This document shows positions 46,673 to 51,203 of a stretch of 51,203 bases of DNA, in pieces. Source of the DNA: a virus; IMG/VR virus record IMGVR_UViG_3300042868_000678, positions 1-51,203 of that record. One strand, written 5' to 3'. Position numbers and translations under genes: made by a program. Every line of letters starts with the position of its first letter. The first letter of the stretch is position 1. The notes beneath the pieces are model-generated. The model was not told the origin of the DNA. It saw only the letters and a list, made by a program, of their open reading frames with translations, and searched no databases.

Positions 46673-47230
46673 TTAAGGGAAATTAATTACATAGTTGTTT
46701 CCTGTACAACCACATTGGTTTGCAATAAAATAATCCAATTGTCTATTGGCTTGGACATATAATTTATTGGCTGTATCAATAGCACAGTTATTAGCTGCTG
46801 CTATAGAGCCTTGAATCATATACCAAATACTATTCAATACTACTTTTGACTGGGTTCTTATAGCTGAATCACATTCCATCATGTCAAGCTTCATAAATGC
46901 ACTATCAAACTTTTCTTGAATAAGTTCAGTACGCATAATGTTCTTCTCTACATAATTTACATTAGCAGGAGCAACTGAATATTTCATGAAATAAATTCCA
47001 TCAGGCAATGGTGTCACTGCTGGGAATGGACTTAATCCTAAAATAATTGAGTTGTAAACATTAAAGCTATTCACATTGAATGGAATAGAAACAGGTGTAG
47101 TAAAACCAGGAACAGTAATTTGCATAGTAGGAGCACTCACATTAGGTGGATCTGTATCATAAACAGATATATCAGCCACACCAAGTGTTTGTGTGTTATA
47201 TGTGTTGATTACTAAAAAATCTAATATCAT
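46673..47230 (-). CDS. Conserved virion structural protein (185 aa)
   Basis: The protein begins MILDFLVINTYNTQTLGVAD and has a beta-rich N-terminal half followed by a helical C-terminal half (ELIQEKFDSAFMKLDMMECD, then SIWYMIQGSIAAANNCAIDT) and a final CGCTGNNYVINF. I recognise the KFDSAFMKLDMMECD region as conserved among crAss-like structural genes near the capsid protein, but do not know the part it plays. It lies directly after a terminator with only 17 bases between the U-tract and its ATG, so its transcription must rely on read-through, processing or a promoter I cannot see. Confidence 0.6.
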   Translation of the reverse strand: MILDFLVINTYNTQTLGVADISVYDTDPPNVSAPTMQITVPGFTTPVSIPFNVNSFNVYNSIILGLSPFPAVTPLPDGIYFMKYSVAPANVNYVEKNIMRTELIQEKFDSAFMKLDMMECDSAIRTQSKVVLNSIWYMIQGSIAAANNCAIDTANKLYVQANRQLDYFIANQCGCTGNNYVINFP

Positions 47231-47240
47231 GGTTTTTGAT

Positions 47241-47286
47241 AATAAAAATGCCAGAGGATTTGAGATATCCTCTCACCCTCTGGCAT
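47241..47286 (-). terminator. Strong Rho-independent terminator with nested stem
   Basis: On the minus strand ATGCCAGAGG (47286-47277) pairs with CCTCTGGCAT (47257-47248), and TGAGA/TCTCA (47275-47271, 47265-47261) forms a second stem inside. It is followed by TTTTTATT. It lies 26 bases past the stop of the 386-residue gene. Confidence 0.8.
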
Positions 47287-47312
47287 AGGTTAATATGATG
47301 CTACTTTTATTC

Positions 47313-48473
47313 TTAAGGAATCAAAGTAGTTGTTGTTGAAGTACTAGGCCATACAGTAGTTGTAGTGCTAGTAGTTGTGATACAAGCAGTATCTCCAGCC
47401 ACAGCTCCTAAACCAGCTACTAATATAGCTTCAATTGCAGATGTTTGGTTCTCAGGAACAGCAATGATTACCATGCTATCTTCCATAATATAGTCACCCC
47501 ATTGGTAAGCACTCTTATCATACTCATTGAATTTGATATAGTACAAATCATAGATCTGACCATCAGTTACCCAAGACTCAAAGTTCTCGTTGTAACCATT
47601 CATTCTGTAAAGATGCTTCAAGTAACCAGCTTGGTAACTATAGAAGTTCTTCTCTAATTGTTGAACCTCAGCAGAAGTACCAACAGCATAGTTAGAACGT
47701 TGTGTGATTACTGGAGTAGCAACTCTATTACAAGGATCGTCAACAATGAAGTCAGCAGTTGTAGCTGGACCAGAGAAGATGAAAGTTCTAAAGTAGAATC
47801 TGTCATACTCAAAAGGGAATGCAGCAACGTCACAAGGTTGTCCATAAGCAGTCAAAGGTTTACCACTGATACGTAATAATGCACTTTGATCATCACCAAT
47901 TCTTTGGAATTGATAGAACTGAGTCAAATAAATGTTGTCTGGGTTGTCACCAGGTGCACGAGATTCTAACTTTAAGATTAATTCATCAATTAAAGCAGGA
48001 ACATCAACGTCTGTACAAGGATCATCACCACATCCAAGACATGGAGCATTAACTGTTACAGAACGAGTGAAACCATTGAAATACAATGTGTTTAAGTAGC
48101 TAGAGAAACCACGTAAAGTTAATGTTACAATCTCACCAGGTTTTACTGTGAAGTCAACTACATCAGTTACTTGATTCACTGGAGTAGGACAACCTAAAGA
48201 TTTGTACCATTCAGTTACGTTTGTTTTACAAGAGTTACCACTAGGACATCCAGCAATTTTGTCTGAACGCTTAGAACCTTGTAAGTAGGTGTTAACTCTA
48301 CCTTGAGCTACATAAAAATAAGGGGCAGCAGCAATGTTACCAGCTGTGGCAACGCTATAGTCATTTAGGAATATTCCTACTTGACCTGCTGTTAAGTCTT
48401 GTGTTGATCCAGAGCTAGGTAATGTGTTTCCTACTGGTACAACAAAGAGGGTGGTTAGGGAAAAATCAGCCAT
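47313..48473 (-). CDS. Capsid-associated structural protein with Thr-rich tail (386 aa)
   Basis: The protein begins MADFSLTTLFVVPVGNTLPS. It is beta-rich in the first half, with Cys clusters (GCPSGNSCKTN, CLGCGDDPCTDVDVP), then a mixed region (YLTQFYQFQRIGDDQSALLR) and helical QLEKNFYSYQAGYLKHLYRM. It ends in a Thr/Ser tail, TTTSTTTTVWPSTSTTTTLI, without any module after it, unlike the other Thr linkers of this phage. It is the third gene after the capsid protein and is closed by a strong terminator, which points to an abundant product. It could be an auxiliary capsid or decoration protein; I do not recognise a named family. Confidence 0.55.
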   Translation of the reverse strand: MADFSLTTLFVVPVGNTLPSSGSTQDLTAGQVGIFLNDYSVATAGNIAAAPYFYVAQGRVNTYLQGSKRSDKIAGCPSGNSCKTNVTEWYKSLGCPTPVNQVTDVVDFTVKPGEIVTLTLRGFSSYLNTLYFNGFTRSVTVNAPCLGCGDDPCTDVDVPALIDELILKLESRAPGDNPDNIYLTQFYQFQRIGDDQSALLRISGKPLTAYGQPCDVAAFPFEYDRFYFRTFIFSGPATTADFIVDDPCNRVATPVITQRSNYAVGTSAEVQQLEKNFYSYQAGYLKHLYRMNGYNENFESWVTDGQIYDLYYIKFNEYDKSAYQWGDYIMEDSMVIIAVPENQTSAIEAILVAGLGAVAGDTACITTTSTTTTVWPSTSTTTTLIP

Positions 48474-48499
48474 TTTGCTTTATATTTAATTGTTAAAAA

Positions 48500-49231
48500 T
48501 TATTCGTTTGTTTGTATTCTGTAAATTGAGCTTTGAACAGCACTTTGGTTTTCTGTATACATAGCCAAGTTTTGTACTGTAAGATCTAATAGTTCATCTT
48601 CTAGGTATAGTTCAAGTTCGCAATCCTGATCGAATGATGGTAATCCATCAAGCATGATATATCCTGCCTTATTTATATATTGAGGATATCTCATGTAAGA
48701 CATATATATATCCTTAGGTATAAACGTACCATCTGTAAATATAGAGATCTCATCAGAAGATATAAAGTTGAATGTCTCTTGATATTCAAAAGAGGGTCTA
48801 TAGTGAGTGTTGTTTAAGCAAAACTGTAAGTCACCATGCTTAGCCAAGTCTCTATTAATCCATATCTTTCTATCTGTACATCTTCCTTTGTCAGCTAATA
48901 TATAACTATCTATGTAGAACATGTACTGAGGTACAAGGAGATGAACGTTTGCAAACCATTGATTTAGTTCAGCATTCTTCAATGCTAGGGTAAGTGGTTG
49001 GTGATTGTAAGGCTGTACAAGACTTTGTAAGTCTTCATAACGCTTCTTAAACGCATCCATACCTAATCCAGAAACTGTACTAAACCCATCAACTTTTTGC
49101 TTTATCAATTTGATTTGAGCTTCATTCAATGCTAGAATTTTATCTTCTACAGGAATTTCTTGATGCTCGTTAGTGGATAGTTTATTTAGTTTCTGATCAA
49201 TCTTATATAATAAACTATCTACTGGGATCAT
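48500..49231 (-). CDS. Conserved connector/ring-type structural protein (243 aa)
   Basis: The protein begins MIPVDSLLYKIDQKLNKLST, has a helical N-terminal part (KILALNEAQIKLIKQKVDGF) and a mixed C-terminal part (YFIDSYILADKG-like; RPSFEYQETFNFISSDEISI; DIYMSYMRYPQYINKAGYIM). The end ELYLEDELLDLTVQNLAMYT is helical. I recognise it as a conserved protein found close to the capsid gene of crAss-like phages and probably part of the connector. Its start overlaps the upstream stop by four bases (ATGA). No catalytic motif is visible. Confidence 0.55.
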   Translation of the reverse strand: MIPVDSLLYKIDQKLNKLSTNEHQEIPVEDKILALNEAQIKLIKQKVDGFSTVSGLGMDAFKKRYEDLQSLVQPYNHQPLTLALKNAELNQWFANVHLLVPQYMFYIDSYILADKGRCTDRKIWINRDLAKHGDLQFCLNNTHYRPSFEYQETFNFISSDEISIFTDGTFIPKDIYMSYMRYPQYINKAGYIMLDGLPSFDQDCELELYLEDELLDLTVQNLAMYTENQSAVQSSIYRIQTNE

Positions 49232-50193
49232 ATTGCAGCTATTTTTTTACCTTTCAATTTACCTTCTAAAATTAATAATTGGTCTTGGTTATCTTCATCT
49301 GCTAAGAACTTCACTAAATCATCTTCATCTTTAGCTATTTCAAACTCACCTTCATAAATCTTACCATTAGGTTTAGCTCTATATACTGAGTGAGCAACAG
49401 CTTGTTTAACCAAGTCTTTAATATGGAGTAAGTTTTCTTTCATATCTGCAAATCTGTTGAATACCTCAATTGGATTCAAACCTTGATATCTGCCATTCTT
49501 GAATTCAGTTTGTTTCAATAGGTTATCCACCTGATTGTAAACTGCTTCTTCTTTGGAATCATCTGACACTGGAAGACCAAGTAGACGAGCCACTTTCTTC
49601 TTCTTCTCAGGAGTCATACTATCAAACTTGACAATTGCTTTGTTGATAAGTTGTTTCTTCTTAAACATTACCTTGTTCTCAATATCATCATCAGCAACAT
49701 AGTACTGAACATCAGCAGGGAATTCACCTCTCTCCCAAGCTTGGTAGCTAGAAGCAATTGTTGGATGAACTCTTAACCATGAGAATGCTAATTCTTGTAA
49801 TGGTAATGTAAAGTCAAAATAGTTATCACCATCTAGTAACTTTACTGGTTGAACGTGCAAAGAATCATCAACAGAAGTTGATAAGCCATAGTTCCAGAAT
49901 TGAGAACGAGGACTTAAGTCAGCATTTAAAGCTGCTTGAAGTTTATCTCTTAACTCTGTTACTCTTTCAATCTCCATCTCCTTTTCTAAAGGATCTTGGA
50001 TTCTTTTGATGTAACTAGCGTTAGGATCTAAGCCTGTTCTATACTGACCATCTAATTCTTTGTAAGGATATTTAAAAACTCCTGTACCAGGAATTCTTGT
50101 GTATCCTCTTGCTGCAAGTCCACCTTGCATCGTTTGCAATTGCGAGTTGTTGTACTCTTTCTTAATAGTAGAGATTTTTCCTATCTTACCCAT
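49228..50193 (-). CDS. Conserved virion protein downstream of the capsid gene (321 aa)
   Basis: The protein begins MGKIGKISTIKKEYNNSQLQ, with beta-like and charged segments, and contains KFDSMTPEKKKKVARLLGLP, a lysine-rich helical unit, near residues 190-210. The C-terminal part (YEGEFEIAKDEDDLVKFLAD and the final basic KGKLKGKK-like stretch) is mixed. It is the first gene after the capsid protein, with a 192-bp structured spacer in between. I recognise it only as a conserved neighbour of the capsid gene. An auxiliary capsid or connector role is inferred. Confidence 0.5.
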   Translation of the reverse strand: MGKIGKISTIKKEYNNSQLQTMQGGLAARGYTRIPGTGVFKYPYKELDGQYRTGLDPNASYIKRIQDPLEKEMEIERVTELRDKLQAALNADLSPRSQFWNYGLSTSVDDSLHVQPVKLLDGDNYFDFTLPLQELAFSWLRVHPTIASSYQAWERGEFPADVQYYVADDDIENKVMFKKKQLINKAIVKFDSMTPEKKKKVARLLGLPVSDDSKEEAVYNQVDNLLKQTEFKNGRYQGLNPIEVFNRFADMKENLLHIKDLVKQAVAHSVYRAKPNGKIYEGEFEIAKDEDDLVKFLADEDNQDQLLILEGKLKGKKIAAI

Positions 50194-50221
50194 AATGTAG
50201 TTGTTTTGTTTGGTTTATTTG

Positions 50222-50278
50222 CAGATGGTTCCCATCGAAGGGAACACTGTACAGCATTTACTTGTACATGTCCATCTG
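50222..50278 (-). ncRNA. Predicted three-way-junction RNA element (tRNA-like outline)
   Basis: An outer stem CAGATGG (50222-50228) and CCATCTG (50272-50278) encloses a hairpin GTTCCC/GGGAAC (50228-50233 and 50240-50245) and a hairpin TGTACA/TGTACA (50248-50253 and 50263-50268). On the minus strand the first hairpin has the loop TTCGAT, like a T-loop, next to the outer stem. There is no D-arm, anticodon signal or CCA. It is transcribed in the leader of the 321-residue gene. Confidence 0.45.
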
Positions 50279-50284
50279 TGATTT

Positions 50285-50324
50285 AGAAGACTCCCCCACT
50301 GGGAGAGTGGGGGGAATGTCTTCT
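50285..50324. other. Long GC-rich inverted repeat in the post-capsid spacer
   Basis: AGAAGAC-T-CCCCCAC (50285-50299) pairs with GTGGGGG-GAAT-GTCTTCT (50307-50324) around a 7-base loop, giving 14 bp with an internal bulge. The T-run (50328-50333) lies on the plus-strand side, so on the coding strand it is preceded by A's rather than followed by U's. It may be a processing or stability hairpin rather than a terminator of the capsid message. Confidence 0.65.
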
Positions 50325-50339
50325 TAGTTTTTTGCGAAA

Positions 50340-50372
50340 CACCATTGGTGTCAGTCTAAGGATACTATCCTT
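50340..50372 (-). other. Two short hairpins after the capsid stop
   Basis: CACCA-T-TGGTG (50340-50350) and AAGGA-TACTA-TCCTT (50358-50372) lie 14 to 46 bases past the capsid gene's stop. With the two larger structures they make the 192-bp spacer 50194-50385 almost wholly paired. No promoter match and no gene were seen in it. Confidence 0.5.
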
Positions 50373-50385
50373 AAAGGGGCATTTA

Positions 50386-51203
50386 TTAGAATTGAGGAAT
50401 CTCTTCAATCAATACTGTACGAGATAAATCTTCGATAAATACATCACAACGATCTTTCATCCAAATCTCATATCCAGGGAATTTATTTGCAGAACTCATA
50501 CCTTGAGACTTAGCAAAGCCTAAGTGGTGACGAGTACCATCGATATAACCCCAAGTCATAGAAGGTGCACCCTTCATACGTACTTCACGAATATTATTGA
50601 TCATAGAACCATCAGACATTGGAGATACATCAAACACCATAAATACTGGAGTTGATTTCTTGTTTTGTCCAAATTCTAAATTTGTTTGAGGTAAGTCTAA
50701 TTCTTTCAAGTGAATTAATTCAACACGACCAGTCTCACGAGTTACCATTGCATCGAATGCAAAGTTGTAAGTGATATGTTGACCTTCACCTTGCATGTAT
50801 CTGTTACCAGAATCAGCCATGAAAGTAAGACCAGAATTCAAAGCATCTGTTTTTAAAGCTTGTTGGAATACATCAAAGCCAGCTTCATTAGTGTACATTT
50901 TAACACGTCTGTCTTTAACATCCACACGTCTGTAGAATAAGTCACCAAATACAGAACGAATTAAGTTCGCAGTGAACTCACCTCTGTTGTACTGCACTAA
51001 GTTACCATTGTTACGCATTCTGTGGTATACACCAGCAGATGTACGCTTTAAGTTTTGTTGAGAACCATTAGTTTTTACAGTTCCAGGACGAGCCCAGATC
51101 ATACGCTTAACTTTTAATTCTAACATAGACTTACGCATCCAGAACTCAATAAATGGTTCCCACTTAACATCATTACGAGTTAAAGGTAATTGGTTACGTC
51201 TTT
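50386..51203 (-). CDS. Major capsid protein, C-terminal part (cut by window edge)
   Basis: The frame runs off the right edge; about 271 codons are visible. The visible part starts RRNQLPLTRNDVKWEPFIEF, continues WMRKSMLELKVKRMIWARPG and ends HHLGFAKSQGMSSANKFPGY, then EIWMKDRCDVFIEDLSRTVL. An in-frame ATG at 51138 is internal: the frame is open well upstream of it and the sequence there looks like protein. From memory, crAss-like capsid proteins are about 490 residues, so roughly half is outside the window. The HK97-fold capsid call rests on position, at the head of this gene order, and on a beta/helix pattern consistent with the C-terminal A and P domains. A long structured spacer follows it. 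Confidence 0.7.
   Translation of the reverse strand, partial: RRNQLPLTRNDVKWEPFIEFWMRKSMLELKVKRMIWARPGTVKTNGSQQNLKRTSAGVYHRMRNNGNLVQYNRGEFTANLIRSVFGDLFYRRVDVKDRRVKMYTNEAGFDVFQQALKTDALNSGLTFMADSGNRYMQGEGQHITYNFAFDAMVTRETGRVELIHLKELDLPQTNLEFGQNKKSTPVFMVFDVSPMSDGSMINNIREVRMKGAPSMTWGYIDGTRHHLGFAKSQGMSSANKFPGYEIWMKDRCDVFIEDLSRTVLIEEIPQF

Noticed and set aside
50222-50278. A true tRNA gene
   Set aside because: The outline has an outer stem and a T-arm-like hairpin, but there is no D-arm, the middle loop has 9 bases, and no CCA or normal tRNA length is present.
50285-50333. Rho-independent terminator for the capsid message
   Set aside because: The T-run is on the plus-strand side. On the coding strand the hairpin is preceded by A's and not followed by U's.

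Overview
The window looks like the late (virion) half of a tailed phage genome, most likely a crAss-like phage (Crassvirales) infecting a Bacteroidota or flavobacterial host. I base this on four things. (1) All genes are on the minus strand, AT-rich and tightly packed, many joined by TAATG or ATGA stop/start overlaps. (2) A 3666-residue protein carries the DFDID catalytic motif of crAss-like virion RNA polymerases. (3) From memory, the order capsid, ring proteins, tubular protein, muzzle/stabilisation protein, cargo proteins, giant polymerase matches the crAss-like virion module. (4) Two intergenic spacers carry Bacteroidota-type promoters (TTTG, about 20 nt, TAnnTTTG). No searches were run; family calls rest on motifs and remembered family features.

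Layout in the direction of transcription (right to left). 51203-50386: C-terminal part of the major capsid protein. 50385-50194: a spacer full of inverted repeats. 50193-47313: three structural proteins ending at a strong terminator. 47230-40866: a small conserved block (including a 48-residue Cys-rich microprotein) followed by a fibre cassette: a collar-domain fibre, a collagen-like fibre with an S74 chaperone, an Asp-box propeller and two small Thr-linker or Cys-rich proteins, closed by a second terminator. 40682-37251: a metallophosphoesterase, two ring-type proteins and the tubular protein, preceded by a promoter candidate. 37261-30790: the muzzle protein, apparently split into two polypeptides. 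30780-23460: three cargo or ejection-type proteins. 23454-7448: the giant virion RNA polymerase and a 1668-residue companion with a RecB-like nuclease signature. 7295-1: a promoter-led cassette of four fibre genes, the last cut by the window edge.

These genes would together build the capsid and short tail, load the virion with RNA polymerase, nuclease and ejection proteins, and fit it with a large set of modular receptor-binding fibres. The most unusual features are the split muzzle gene, a pair of degenerate HExxH-like motifs in the two giant proteins, a structured RNA region downstream of the capsid gene, and extensive sharing of anchor, linker and beta modules among fibre genes. No tRNA, integrase, insertion sequence or CRISPR array was seen. 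The large genes read through with the standard code.
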